Source: Pseudomonas massiliensis (GTDB lineage Bacteria > Pseudomonadota > Gammaproteobacteria > Pseudomonadales > Pseudomonadaceae). Taken from it: DNA of 64,000 nucleotides. Positions 7,877-16,404 of this stretch are shown piece by piece; position 1 is the stretch's first letter, and every line of letters starts with the position of its first letter. Below the pieces are notes generated by a model that saw nothing but the letters and a program-made list of their open reading frames with translations, did not search any database and was not told where the DNA came from. A program made the position numbers and the translations under genes. The DNA lies in assembly GCF_000826105.1 (NCBI RefSeq), contig NZ_CCYK01000007.1, positions 1,302,001-1,366,000 on the forward strand, written 5' to 3'.

Positions 7877-10531
7877 TCACCCCGCCAATGCCCGGTCCTC
7901 TGGCTGCGGATGCAAGGGCAGGTGCAGGGTGATGCAGGTCCCGCCACCGTCTTCACCCTCGGCCACGCTGACGTGGCCACCGTGAGCGCCCACCATGCCC
8001 TGGCAAATGGCCAAGCCCAGGCCCGTGCCCTGGCCGCCGCGGTCGCCCCGGGCGGCGGTGTAGAACATGTCGAAGATCCTGGAGCGTTCGTCCTCCGGAA
8101 TACCAGGGCCTTGGTCGCTGACCGCCAACCGCAGTTCGCCATCTACCGCACGGGCCGACACCCGCACACGGCCGTTCGCGGGGGAAAAGCGGGCGGCGTT
8201 TTCCAGGACGTTGACCAGCGCCTGCTCGATCAGCGCCGGGTGGGCGTAGAGCAGTGGCAAGGTGCTGCTGGCTTCCACTACCAGTTGCAAGGGCGCCAGC
8301 ACCCCGCGTAGCCGTTGCACCGCCGAGGCGATGATATCGGCCGGGGCGATCCAGTCCCGCGCCAGGCTGAGGGTGCCGTGGCCCAGGCGGGTCATGTCCA
8401 GCAGGTTCTGAATATAGCGATCCAGGCGTTCGCATTCCAGACGGGTGCCTTCCAGCAATTGTTCCCGGTCCTGCGGGCTGAGGGCATCACCCAAGGCTTG
8501 GAGGCTTTCGATGCTGCCACGCATGACGGTCAAGGGGGTGCGCAGGTCGTGGGACACCGATGCCAGCAAGGCGCTGCGCAGCTCTTCGGTTTCGCCTTTC
8601 AAACGGGCGGCTTCCAGATCCTCCGCCAGGCGCGCCCGGGCAATCGCCTGGGCCAGAGGCTGTCCCAGTGCCATGACCTGGCGACGTCGGGCGTCCGGAA
8701 TGTTCCCGCCTGCCTTGGGCCAGACCGCGATCAACGCCAAGGTGCCCGGTTCGCTGACCAAGGGCCACCACCACCCTTGGCTGGCAGGCAGCGTGCCGGT
8801 GCCGCAGCCTGCCGCCTGGCCATGCTTCCAGGCCCAATCGGCCGCGGCGCGGTCCCTCTCCGTTGCCTCCGAAGGCAGTACCAGGCGGCCACTGGCGTCA
8901 CGTTCGTGCAGGGTCACTCGCACATCCGGCCAGGCTTCGAAATGCCGTTGCGCAGCGTCCATTACGTCTCGCCGCTCGCTGGCGGCGGCCAGGCGCTGCG
9001 ACAGGTCCAGCAGCTCACTGGTATGAGCCTGGGTATCGCGCAGGGCATGCAGGTGGCGGCGCTGGGCCGTTGCCAGGTTGCCCGTCAAGGCGGCCATGAA
9101 CAGGAAGAACAGGAGGGTGAGGAAGTCTTCCCGCAGGTCGACGGACAGCGAAAAAATCGGCTCGATAAAAAGAAAGTCGTAGAGCAGAAAGGACAGGCCC
9201 GCGCTGAGCAGAGCCGGGCCCAACCCACCGGCCAAGGCGACCAGTAGCACACCGGCCAATAGCACGAGCGAGATATTAGGCAGCACCAGCCAATGGGAAA
9301 CACCCCAGGACAGGGCTGCGGCCAGCAGCGACACGCCTACCGCCAAGGCGTAGTGACCAGGCCTGCTTGAAGGCCGCAGCGGACGGCCAGGCGCTTCCAC
9401 CGAAGCGTCGCGGTCGAGGACGGCGACCTCGAGCCCCTTGGCCTGGCCCAGCAAGCGACCCGCCAAGCCCAGCCCCCCAGCCGGTCGCAGCCAGCGCAGT
9501 GGCCCGGGCCGCCGTCGGCTGGCGGCCAGAAGAAGCACGCTGGCTCGCCGTTCCGCGGCATGCTGGAGCAGGGTCGCGGCGACTTCGCTGGCGCGCAGGG
9601 TCACCACTTCGCCGCCCAGGCGTTCGGCCAGTTGCTGTGCCAGCAGCAGGCGTTGGCGGCCAGCCTCGTCACCCTGTCGGCCAGTGTCCACATGTACCAG
9701 GGCCCACGGCAGGTGGCGGCGCTGGGCGATGCGGCTGGCGTGGCGCACCAGGCGTTCGGCCTGGCCGTCGCCCTTGACCGCAACCAGCAAGCGCCCGCGC
9801 ACGCTGGGCGCTGCCTGGCCCTGCTGGCGATACCCCTGGGCGAGGTCGCTGTCCACCTGGGCAGCGGCGGTTTGCATGGCCAGCTCGCGCAGCGCGGCCA
9901 GGTTGGTGGGAATGAAAAACGCCTCGATGGCCGCGCGGGCCTGTTCCGGCATGTAGACCTTGCCGTCGCGCAGGCGCTCGAGCAGCTCGCGTGGTGGCAG
10001 GTCGATAAGAATGAGTTCCTGGGCTTCGAGCAGCACCCAGTCCGGCACGGTTTCCTGTACGCGTACGCCGGTGATGCCGTGCACCTGGTCGTTCAGGCTT
10101 TCCAAGTGCTGCACGTTCACGGTGGTATGCACATCGATGCCGGCGGCCAGTAACTCCTCTACGTCCTGCCAGCGCTTGCCGTGACGGCTACCAGGTGCGT
10201 TGGTATGCGCCAGCTCGTCCACCAGCGCCAATTGCGGTCGCGCGGCCAGCACCCCGTCCAGGTCCATCTCCTCCAGGATGCGCTCGCGGTAGTGAACCCG
10301 CGCCAGGGGCTGGCGTGGCAGGCCCACCAGCAAGGCTTCGGTATCGCTGCGGCCGTGGGTTTCCACCATGGCCGCAAGTACCTTGACACCCTGGCGCTGC
10401 AGCGCTTGGGCGGAGCGCAACATGGCGCAGGTCTTGCCGACCCCGGCCGATGCGCCCAGGTAGACCTTCAGGCGGCCGCGCCCATTGGGCAGGGCGGCCA
10501 GGAGCGCATCGGCGCGGGCGGCATCACTCAT
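7877..10531 (-). CDS. kdpD: KdpD, potassium/turgor sensor histidine kinase
   Basis: An 884-residue sensor kinase. The KdpD-specific N-terminal domain has a Walker A motif (GASAGVGKT) and a VDELAHTNAPGSRH stretch. A USP-like domain follows (about residues 245-365), then four membrane helices (about 395-490), a GAF-like region, the HisKA helix with the phosphoacceptor in SVSHDLRTPL, and an ATPase domain with NVLENAARF, DQGPGIP and GTGLGLAI. It normally phosphorylates KdpE to induce kdpFABC. Here kdpE does not follow: only about 150 non-coding bases separate its stop from the next gene. The start lies 15 bases after kdpC, so it is cotranscribed with the pump genes. Confidence 0.95.
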   Translation of the reverse strand: MSDAARADALLAALPNGRGRLKVYLGASAGVGKTCAMLRSAQALQRQGVKVLAAMVETHGRSDTEALLVGLPRQPLARVHYRERILEEMDLDGVLAARPQLALVDELAHTNAPGSRHGKRWQDVEELLAAGIDVHTTVNVQHLESLNDQVHGITGVRVQETVPDWVLLEAQELILIDLPPRELLERLRDGKVYMPEQARAAIEAFFIPTNLAALRELAMQTAAAQVDSDLAQGYRQQGQAAPSVRGRLLVAVKGDGQAERLVRHASRIAQRRHLPWALVHVDTGRQGDEAGRQRLLLAQQLAERLGGEVVTLRASEVAATLLQHAAERRASVLLLAASRRRPGPLRWLRPAGGLGLAGRLLGQAKGLEVAVLDRDASVEAPGRPLRPSSRPGHYALAVGVSLLAAALSWGVSHWLVLPNISLVLLAGVLLVALAGGLGPALLSAGLSFLLYDFLFIEPIFSLSVDLREDFLTLLFFLFMAALTGNLATAQRRHLHALRDTQAHTSELLDLSQRLAAASERRDVMDAAQRHFEAWPDVRVTLHERDASGRLVLPSEATERDRAAADWAWKHGQAAGCGTGTLPASQGWWWPLVSEPGTLALIAVWPKAGGNIPDARRRQVMALGQPLAQAIARARLAEDLEAARLKGETEELRSALLASVSHDLRTPLTVMRGSIESLQALGDALSPQDREQLLEGTRLECERLDRYIQNLLDMTRLGHGTLSLARDWIAPADIIASAVQRLRGVLAPLQLVVEASSTLPLLYAHPALIEQALVNVLENAARFSPANGRVRVSARAVDGELRLAVSDQGPGIPEDERSRIFDMFYTAARGDRGGQGTGLGLAICQGMVGAHGGHVSVAEGEDGGGTCITLHLPLHPQPEDRALAG

Positions 10532-10546
10532 CGGTTACAGCATCCT

Positions 10547-11101
10547 TCAAGGGGTGGTGGCCTGCTCGAGCGCCAGGTTCAAGGCAAGCACATTCACAGT
10601 GGGCGGGCCGACCAGAGGCGAGCGTACCTGAGCCTGCACCAGTTGCTCCACTGCCTCGACATTCATGCCCCGGGCCGCGGCGATGCGCCTGGCCTGCCAG
10701 AGCGCGGCCTGGGGCGGCAAATCCGGGTCCAGTCCGCTTCCGGAGGTAGTGACCAAGGCCAGGGGCACTGGCCCGTCGCCCTGGCCGGCCAGCTTGGCCG
10801 CGTCCGCCTTGACGCGCTCGGCCAGGGCTGGGTTGGTCGTGGCCAGGTTGCTGGCCGAACTGGACACGGTAGCGAAGGCGCCGGCCGAAGGGCGCGGCTG
10901 GAACCAGCGTTCACCTTCGAAGCCTTGGGCGATCAAGGCCGAGCCGCGAACCTGACCGCTGTCGTCACGTACCAGGCTGCCACCGGCCTGGGTAGGGAAG
11001 GCCACCTGGGCGATGGCCGTGACCGCCAGCGGATAGGCAACGCCAGTAACCAGGGTCATGGCGGCCAGAAGCGTGACGGCGGGGCGCAATAGACTGTTCA
11101 T
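10547..11101 (-). CDS. kdpC: KdpC, potassium-transporting ATPase subunit
   Basis: A 184-residue subunit with one N-terminal membrane anchor (about residues 8-30) and a periplasmic domain that stabilises the KdpFABC complex and supports high-affinity K+ binding. Conserved segments are [29 protein letters not shown] and NVLALNLAL at the C-terminus. It sits between kdpB (9-base gap) and kdpD, the canonical order. Confidence 0.95.
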   Translation of the reverse strand: MNSLLRPAVTLLAAMTLVTGVAYPLAVTAIAQVAFPTQAGGSLVRDDSGQVRGSALIAQGFEGERWFQPRPSAGAFATVSSSASNLATTNPALAERVKADAAKLAGQGDGPVPLALVTTSGSGLDPDLPPQAALWQARRIAAARGMNVEAVEQLVQAQVRSPLVGPPTVNVLALNLALEQATTP

Positions 11102-11110
11102 AGGGGTTCC

Positions 11111-13171
11111 TCAAACCAGATGCAGGGCAGTAAGCAGCAGGTCGATCGCCTTGATGCCGATGAAGGGCACCAGGATGCCGCCCAGACCGTAGATCAATAG
11201 GTTGCGTCGCAGTAGGCTCGCGGCGTCCTTGGCCTGCACCCGCACGCCGCGCAGGGCCAAGGGTATCAGCGCGATGATGATCAGGGCGTTGAAGACAATG
11301 GCCGAGACAATGGCGCTCTGTGGGCTTTGCAGGCCCATGATGTTGAGCAGGCCCAACTGCGGGTACAGGCCGGCGAAGAGCGCCGGCAGGATGGCGAAGT
11401 ACTTGGCCACGTCGTTGGCCACCGAGAAGGTGGTCAAGGCCCCACGGGTCACCAGCAGTTCCTTGCCGATCTGCACCACGTCCAGCAGCTTGGTGGGGTC
11501 GCTGTCCAGGTCCACCATGTTGGCCGCCTCGCGTGCGGCCTGGGTGCCTTCGTTCATGGCCATGCCTACGTCAGCCTGGGCTAGGGCTGGAGCATCGTTG
11601 GCGCCGTCACCACACATGGCCACCAGGCGGCCCTGGTCCTGCTCATGACGGATGCGGTCGAGTTTCTTCTGCGGAGTCGCCTCGGCGATCACGTCGTCCA
11701 CGCCGGCCTGGGCGGCGATGGCCGCTGCGGTGAGGGGGTTGTCGCCGGTCACCATCACCGTGCGGATGCCCAGCTTGCGCAGCTCATCGAAGCGCTCGCG
11801 AATGCCCGGCTTGACTACGTCGGTCAGCTCGATGGCACCGACCAGGCGCGCGTCACAGGCCACCAGCAAGGGCGTGCCGCCGCCCTGGGCGATGCGCTCG
11901 ATTTCCCTGGCCATTTGCCCTGGCAGTTCGGCACGGCTGCGGCCAATGAACGCCAGCACCGCGTCCACGGCGCCTTTGCGGTAGCGCCTGCCTTCGACAT
12001 CCAGGCCGGACAACCGGGTTTCGGCGGTGAAGGGGACTGGCTGGGCCCCTGGCAGTTCAGGCGCCCGGGCAGCGCCTAGCTGGGCCACGAATTCCACCAC
12101 TGACTTGCCCTCGGCGGTGTCGTCGGCCATAGAGGCGAGCAGGGCGGCCTCGGCGATTTCCGCCTTGGTCACCGCCGGGGCGGCGAACAGCCCAGTGCAG
12201 CGGCGGTTGCCGAAAGTAATGGTGCCGGTTTTGTCCAGCAGCAGAACATGCACGTCGCCGGCGGCCTCCACGGCGCGGCCAGACTTGGCGATCACGTTCA
12301 GGCGCACCAGGCGATCCATGCCGGCGATGCCGATGGCCGACAGCAAGCCGCCGATGGTCGTGGGGATCAGCGTGACCAGCAGCGCCGCCAGGAAGACCAC
12401 CGGCAGATTGCCGCCGGCAAAGGCCGCGAAGGGTTGGAGCGTGACCACCACTACCAAGAAGATCAGGGTCATGCCGATCAGCAGGATGTCCAGGGCGATC
12501 TCGTTCGGGGTCTTCTGCCGACGCGCGCCTTCCACCAGGGCAATCATCCGGTCCAGGGTGGATTCACCCGGGTTCGCGGTGATGCGTACCAGCAGCCAGT
12601 CCGACACCAACCTCGTATTGCCGGTCACCGCTGAGCGATCGCCGCCGGATTCGCGGATCACCGGGGCGGATTCCCCGGTAATGGCCGCTTCGTCCACCGC
12701 CGCGATGCCTGCGAGCACCTCACCGTCGCTGGGAATCATCTCGCCGGCCTGCACCCGAACGACATCGCCCTGGCGCAGGGCCGTGGCCGAGACGATTTCG
12801 AAACTGCCATCAGCGCGACGACGACGGGCCTTGAGGTCGGCGCTGCCGGCACGCAGGCTATCCGCGCGCGCCTTGCCACGGCCTTCGGCCAGGGCTTCGG
12901 CGAAGTTGGCGAAGAGCACCGTGAACCACAGCCACAGGGCGATCTGCAGCCCCACGCCCAGGGGCACTTCCGCATCCGGCACGAAGCACAGCACCGTGGT
13001 CAGCACGGCAGTGAGTTCCACCACCAGCATGACCGGCGCGCGCTTGAGCTGGCGCGGGTCCAGCTTGACGAACGCTTGCACAAGGGCAGGGCGCCACAGG
13101 GCGAGCAAGCCGGTCTGGCTCACCGTGGGATGGGTGGCGGCCGGCTGGGTGTTATTGACAGGCATGTTCAT
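11111..13171 (-). CDS. kdpB: KdpB, catalytic P-type ATPase subunit
   Basis: A 686-residue P-type ATPase that energises K+ uptake through KdpA. All catalytic motifs are intact: [10 protein letters not shown] in the actuator domain, the phosphorylated aspartate in [25 protein letters not shown], and [11 protein letters not shown] in the hinge. Membrane helices lie near residues 38-85, 230-290 and 585-680. Length and motifs match the family, with no sign of decay. Confidence 0.97.
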   Translation of the reverse strand: MNMPVNNTQPAATHPTVSQTGLLALWRPALVQAFVKLDPRQLKRAPVMLVVELTAVLTTVLCFVPDAEVPLGVGLQIALWLWFTVLFANFAEALAEGRGKARADSLRAGSADLKARRRRADGSFEIVSATALRQGDVVRVQAGEMIPSDGEVLAGIAAVDEAAITGESAPVIRESGGDRSAVTGNTRLVSDWLLVRITANPGESTLDRMIALVEGARRQKTPNEIALDILLIGMTLIFLVVVVTLQPFAAFAGGNLPVVFLAALLVTLIPTTIGGLLSAIGIAGMDRLVRLNVIAKSGRAVEAAGDVHVLLLDKTGTITFGNRRCTGLFAAPAVTKAEIAEAALLASMADDTAEGKSVVEFVAQLGAARAPELPGAQPVPFTAETRLSGLDVEGRRYRKGAVDAVLAFIGRSRAELPGQMAREIERIAQGGGTPLLVACDARLVGAIELTDVVKPGIRERFDELRKLGIRTVMVTGDNPLTAAAIAAQAGVDDVIAEATPQKKLDRIRHEQDQGRLVAMCGDGANDAPALAQADVGMAMNEGTQAAREAANMVDLDSDPTKLLDVVQIGKELLVTRGALTTFSVANDVAKYFAILPALFAGLYPQLGLLNIMGLQSPQSAIVSAIVFNALIIIALIPLALRGVRVQAKDAASLLRRNLLIYGLGGILVPFIGIKAIDLLLTALHLV

Positions 13172-13180
13172 GATCAGTCC

Positions 13181-14875
13181 TCAGAAGCCCGCGCTCAGTT
13201 GATCGGCGATCGGGCCCAGGGCCAGGGTGGGCAGGAAGGTCAGGCCGCCGACCACAACGATGGTGGCGGTGAGCAACACAACGAACAGCAGGCCGTGGGT
13301 AGGGAAGCTGTTGGGCCCTACCGGCAGCGCTTTCTTCGCGGCCAGGCTGCCGGCCAGAGCCAACACCGGCAGGATGTAGCCGAAACGGCCGATCAACATG
13401 CCCAGGCCCAGCATGATGTTGTGAAAGTCCGTGTTGGCGCCGAAGCCCCCGAACGCCGAGCCGTTGTTGGCGCTGGCCGAGGTATAGGCATACAGCAGTT
13501 CACTGAAACCGTGCGGGCCGGGGTTGGCCACGGCCGAGCCGATGCTGGGCAGGCAGGCGGCAATGGCACCGAGCACCAACACCCCCACCGGCATCACCAG
13601 CAGGGTGGCGACCAGCAGCTTCACGTCGTGGGCGACCAGCTTCTTGCCCAGGTATTCCGGGGTGCGACCGATCATCAGGCCAGCCAGGAAAACCGCGATC
13701 AGCACGAACAGCAGCATGCCGTAGAGACCCGCGCCCACGCCGCCGAAGATGACTTCGCCGAGCATCATGTTGATCAGGGCGACCATGCCGGTGATGGGGT
13801 TGAGGCTATCGTGCATGCCGTTGACCGAGCCGTTGGACGCTGCCGTGGTGACCACCGCCCACAATGCCGTCCCGCCCGGGCCGAAGCGGCTTTCCTTGCC
13901 TTCGAGCGGCGCGGCGCTTTGCACCAGGGCATCCTGCAGCCCCGGCGCTGGCTGATATTCGGCCCAGAGCGCGATGGCGCCACCGATCAGCAGCAAGGCC
14001 AGCATCGAGCCGAAGATGGCGCGGCTCTGGCGTAGGTCCTTCACATAATGACCGTAGGTAAACACCAGCGCAGCCGGGATCATCAGGATGGCCGCCACCT
14101 CGAACAGGTTGCTCCACGCGGTAGGGTTCTCGAAGGGGTGCGCCGAGTTCACGCCAAAGAAGCCGCCGCCATTGGTGCCCAGCTGCTTGATGGCGATCTG
14201 GCTGGCGGCTGGGCCGAGTGGCAGACTCTGGGTGGCCCCCTGCAGGGTATGCGCGTCTACGTAGGCGGCGAAGGTCTGTGGCACGCCCTGCCATACCAGG
14301 AAGAGGGCGAAGGCCAGGCACAACGGCAGCAGCACGTAAAGGGTGGCGCGGGTCATGTCCGCCCAGAAGTTGCCCAGGGTACGGGCCGAGCGCCGGGCGA
14401 TGCCGCGGCTCAGCGCCACCAGCACGGCCAGGCCGGTGGCGGCGCTGACGAAGTTCTGCACGGTGAGCCCGACCATCTGGCTGAAGTAGCTCAGCGACGC
14501 TTCGCCGCTGTAGGCCTGCCAGTTGGTGTTGGTGACGAAGCTCACCGCGGTGTTGAACGCCAGGGAAGCATTCAACCCAGGCAAGCCCTGGGGGTTGAGC
14601 GGCAGCGCGCCCTGGCCCATGAGCACGGCGAACAGGAACAGCAGGCCCGCCAGGTTGAAAGCGAGCAGGGCCAGGGTGTACCGCTGCCAGCTTTGCTCTT
14701 GCCCGGCATCGATCCCGGCCAATCGGTAACAGCCGGCTTCCACCGGGCCTAGCAATGGATGCAGCCAGGTGCGCTGGCCTTCCATGACCCGGTAATAAAA
14801 ACGGCCCAGCAGTGGCGCGGGCGCCGCCACCAAGGCCAGAAACAGAACGATCAACCACCCGTCGTAGCTATGCAT
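13181..14875 (-). CDS. kdpA: KdpA, potassium-binding channel subunit
   Basis: A 564-residue integral membrane protein with about ten helices, related to the SKT/Trk channel family. Characteristic segments include [39 protein letters not shown] and [13 protein letters not shown], which carry the pseudo-repeated selectivity-filter loops. It binds and conducts K+ while KdpB hydrolyses ATP. It is followed by kdpB after 9 bases and preceded by kdpF. Confidence 0.97.
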   Translation of the reverse strand: MHSYDGWLIVLFLALVAAPAPLLGRFYYRVMEGQRTWLHPLLGPVEAGCYRLAGIDAGQEQSWQRYTLALLAFNLAGLLFLFAVLMGQGALPLNPQGLPGLNASLAFNTAVSFVTNTNWQAYSGEASLSYFSQMVGLTVQNFVSAATGLAVLVALSRGIARRSARTLGNFWADMTRATLYVLLPLCLAFALFLVWQGVPQTFAAYVDAHTLQGATQSLPLGPAASQIAIKQLGTNGGGFFGVNSAHPFENPTAWSNLFEVAAILMIPAALVFTYGHYVKDLRQSRAIFGSMLALLLIGGAIALWAEYQPAPGLQDALVQSAAPLEGKESRFGPGGTALWAVVTTAASNGSVNGMHDSLNPITGMVALINMMLGEVIFGGVGAGLYGMLLFVLIAVFLAGLMIGRTPEYLGKKLVAHDVKLLVATLLVMPVGVLVLGAIAACLPSIGSAVANPGPHGFSELLYAYTSASANNGSAFGGFGANTDFHNIMLGLGMLIGRFGYILPVLALAGSLAAKKALPVGPNSFPTHGLLFVVLLTATIVVVGGLTFLPTLALGPIADQLSAGF

Positions 14876-14883
14876 GGCTGCCG

Positions 14884-14973
14884 TTACCCCCGGTCCGCGC
14901 GCAACAGCGCGGCCAGCAGATAAACGAACAGCCCCACTGCCAATAGCAGCGAAACCCCTTGCATGATGCTCAT
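14884..14973 (-). CDS. kdpF: KdpF, small stabilising subunit
   Basis: A 29-residue single-helix membrane peptide (starts [10 protein letters not shown], ends LLRADRG), with a strong GAGGAGG ribosome site just upstream. It lies 8 bases before kdpA. KdpF stabilises the KdpABC complex in the membrane. It is first in the operon and easily missed because of its size. Confidence 0.9.
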   Translation of the reverse strand: MSIMQGVSLLLAVGLFVYLLAALLRADRG

Positions 14974-15023
14974 GTGTCCCTCCTCGATACCGAACTGGTA
15001 TGGCACCATTGTTCGAGAGAAGG

Positions 15024-15073
15024 GCGTAAAGGAACGATTGCGAAACGGCGCCCAGGCGTAAAGCTTGCGTAAA
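15024..15073 (-). promoter_or_regulatory. Putative KdpE-type operator upstream of kdpF
   Basis: Read on the minus strand, TTTACGC occurs three times in this short interval: at 15067-15073, 15056-15062 and 15024-15030. The first two are exactly 11 bp apart (one helical turn) and follow a run of eight T's; the third is 32 bp further on, about three turns. OmpR/PhoB-class regulators such as KdpE bind direct repeats with this period, and E. coli KdpE sites are T-rich. The assignment is inferred from spacing and position about 50-100 bases before kdpF. Confidence 0.5.
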
Positions 15074-15350
15074 AAAAAGAATCGGGGACCAGGCCGGGCT
15101 GTTGGCCGTTACGACGCCAGTGCGTAAAGCAATGCAGCGGCCCGAGCGCGCTGCCGGCCTCCACCCGCCGCATTACCGCCTTCTCATTGGAATTGCGCAT
15201 CCCATCCAGGCGGCAACCGCCGTGGCGGGCGGTAATGAATACAGTGGCCGCCTCGCGCCAGGTTTGAATCTCCTCGCCCTGGGCGATGGGCCGCTGGGGG
15301 TGCAGAGCAGCCATGGCCATGAGCAAGCTGGCCGCGCCACAGGAATCCAC
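15074..15350. other. Non-coding stretch between the kdp promoter and the CorA relic
   Basis: Open frames run through this stretch on both strands, but none has a ribosome site, a recognisable motif or a plausible amino-acid composition. With the kdp leader (14974-15073) the gap is about 375 bases. It probably represents the decayed 5' part of the CorA-like gene or unrelated filler after a rearrangement. Confidence 0.4.
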
Positions 15351-15602
15351 GCTCGGGTGTTCAACAACCTGATCGACGCCCGTGACAACCTGGCCAACAA
15401 CAGCATGAACCAGGCCCTGCGCAACTTGACCCTGATCAACGTGGTCTTCCTGCCGCTGAATCTCGTTGCCAGCATCGGCGGTATGTCCGAATTCAGCATG
15501 ATGACCGGCAGCCTGCCCTGGTGGGTGTCCTTCCCTACACTGATCGTAGGCATGGTCGTGCTCGCGGTCGGGATGGTGGTCAGGTTGAAGCGGTTGGTGT
15601 AG
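15351..15602 (+). pseudogene. Relic of a CorA-type Mg2+ transporter (C-terminal 83 codons)
   Basis: The last 83 codons of this frame align with the C-terminus of CorA-family transporters: RVFNNLIDARDNLANNSMNQ, then two hydrophobic segments (LTLINVVFLPLNLVASIGGM and WWVSFPTLIVGMVVLAVGMV) and a basic RLKRLV end. The canonical GMN loop reads GGMSEF, as in some divergent CorA-like proteins. The roughly 200 residues that should precede it are absent; the upstream frame is unrelated low-quality sequence without a start signal. A truncated remnant is the best reading; a free-standing two-helix protein is a less likely alternative. Confidence 0.6.
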
Positions 15603-15615
15603 GCGCTGGCGGCCT

Positions 15616-15685
15616 GTGGGAGGTAGCGCCAGCTGCCGAATGGCCAAGACGCGGGCCCCCTTTCGCCAGCTATGCTGGCTCCCAC
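15616..15685. repeat. GTGGGA/TCCCAC intergenic repeat, copy 1
   Basis: A 70-base element bounded by GTGGGAG and CTCCCAC, containing CGCCAGCT near one end and CCAGCTATGCTGGCT near the other. The same ends and internal AGCGCCAGCTG block recur at 34728, 39985 and 40241. It resembles the REP-like palindromic units scattered between Pseudomonas genes. Confidence 0.6.
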
Positions 15686-15769
15686 CGATTTCTGCGCACT
15701 GCCAGGTTCGCAATCGCGCAGCGAAGCTGGCGTAATAAACCCCTTGAGATCAAAGCGCAGGGAGCAGTA

Positions 15770-16282
15770 ATGAACCCAATATTGGTGGTATTCAGCGGTT
15801 TACCTGGCACGGGAAAAACGACACTCGCCAAGGCCTTGGTGGCCAGCACGGGTTGGGTGTATCTGCGTATCGATGCCATCGAACAGGCGATCCTGCGACG
15901 TGGCAACCTGGCTGAGATAGGCGCGACCGGTTATGAAGTCGCCAATGAAGTTGCCTTGGGCAACCTTGGACTGGGCAATAGCGTCGTCGCGGATGGAGTT
16001 AATCCCGTGGCAGAGAGCCGCGAGGCGTGGCATCGGGTTGCATCCGCCGTGGAGGCCCAGTTGATCGATGTACAGCTGGTGTGCTCGGATGCCGCCGAAC
16101 ATCGTCGGCGGGTCGAAACCCGCACGGCTGATGTGCCTGGCCTGACACTGCCTGATTGGAGCTCGGTTCAGTCCCATGAATTCGAGCCTTGGGCAGGGGC
16201 GCCATTTACGCTCGACACAGCGGCGCTTTGCGTGGAGGAAGCCCTGGAAATGCTGATGGCGCGTTTAGCGCTGGGAGCCTGA
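15770..16282 (+). CDS. P-loop ATPase/kinase of the AAA_33 type
   Basis: A 170-residue soluble protein with a Walker A motif near the N-terminus (GLPGTGKTTLAKAL, about residues 10-23), followed by DAIEQAIL and a VVADGVNP segment typical of small phosphotransferases related to adenylylsulfate, gluconate or zeta-toxin kinases. A lid-like arginine-rich segment (AAEHRRRVETR) is present near residue 115. The ATG at 15770 is chosen because it follows a GGGAGCAG ribosome site and starts directly before the P-loop strand. The substrate is unknown. The gene stands alone, with no partner suggesting a toxin-antitoxin role. Confidence 0.75.
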   Translation: MNPILVVFSGLPGTGKTTLAKALVASTGWVYLRIDAIEQAILRRGNLAEIGATGYEVANEVALGNLGLGNSVVADGVNPVAESREAWHRVASAVEAQLIDVQLVCSDAAEHRRRVETRTADVPGLTLPDWSSVQSHEFEPWAGAPFTLDTAALCVEEALEMLMARLALGA

Positions 16283-16404
16283 CACGCTTATGGATATGTC
16301 CGCGTGTAGGGTCAATGAGCCAGAGGTCGCTCATTTTGTCCACCTTGAAACACCCATGTACCATGGCGCACCTGTACCCCCGTAACGCACCACAAGGATT
16401 GTTC

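Noticed and set aside
12027..13202. A 391-codon plus-strand frame inside kdpB
   Set aside because: It is a shadow of kdpB, very rich in Ser/Arg/Pro/Thr, with no start signal and no recognisable motif.
15102..15350. The 5' half of the frame that ends in the CorA relic as genuine protein
   Set aside because: The residues do not resemble the CorA cytoplasmic domain, there is no ribosome site, and an antisense frame of equal length overlaps it.
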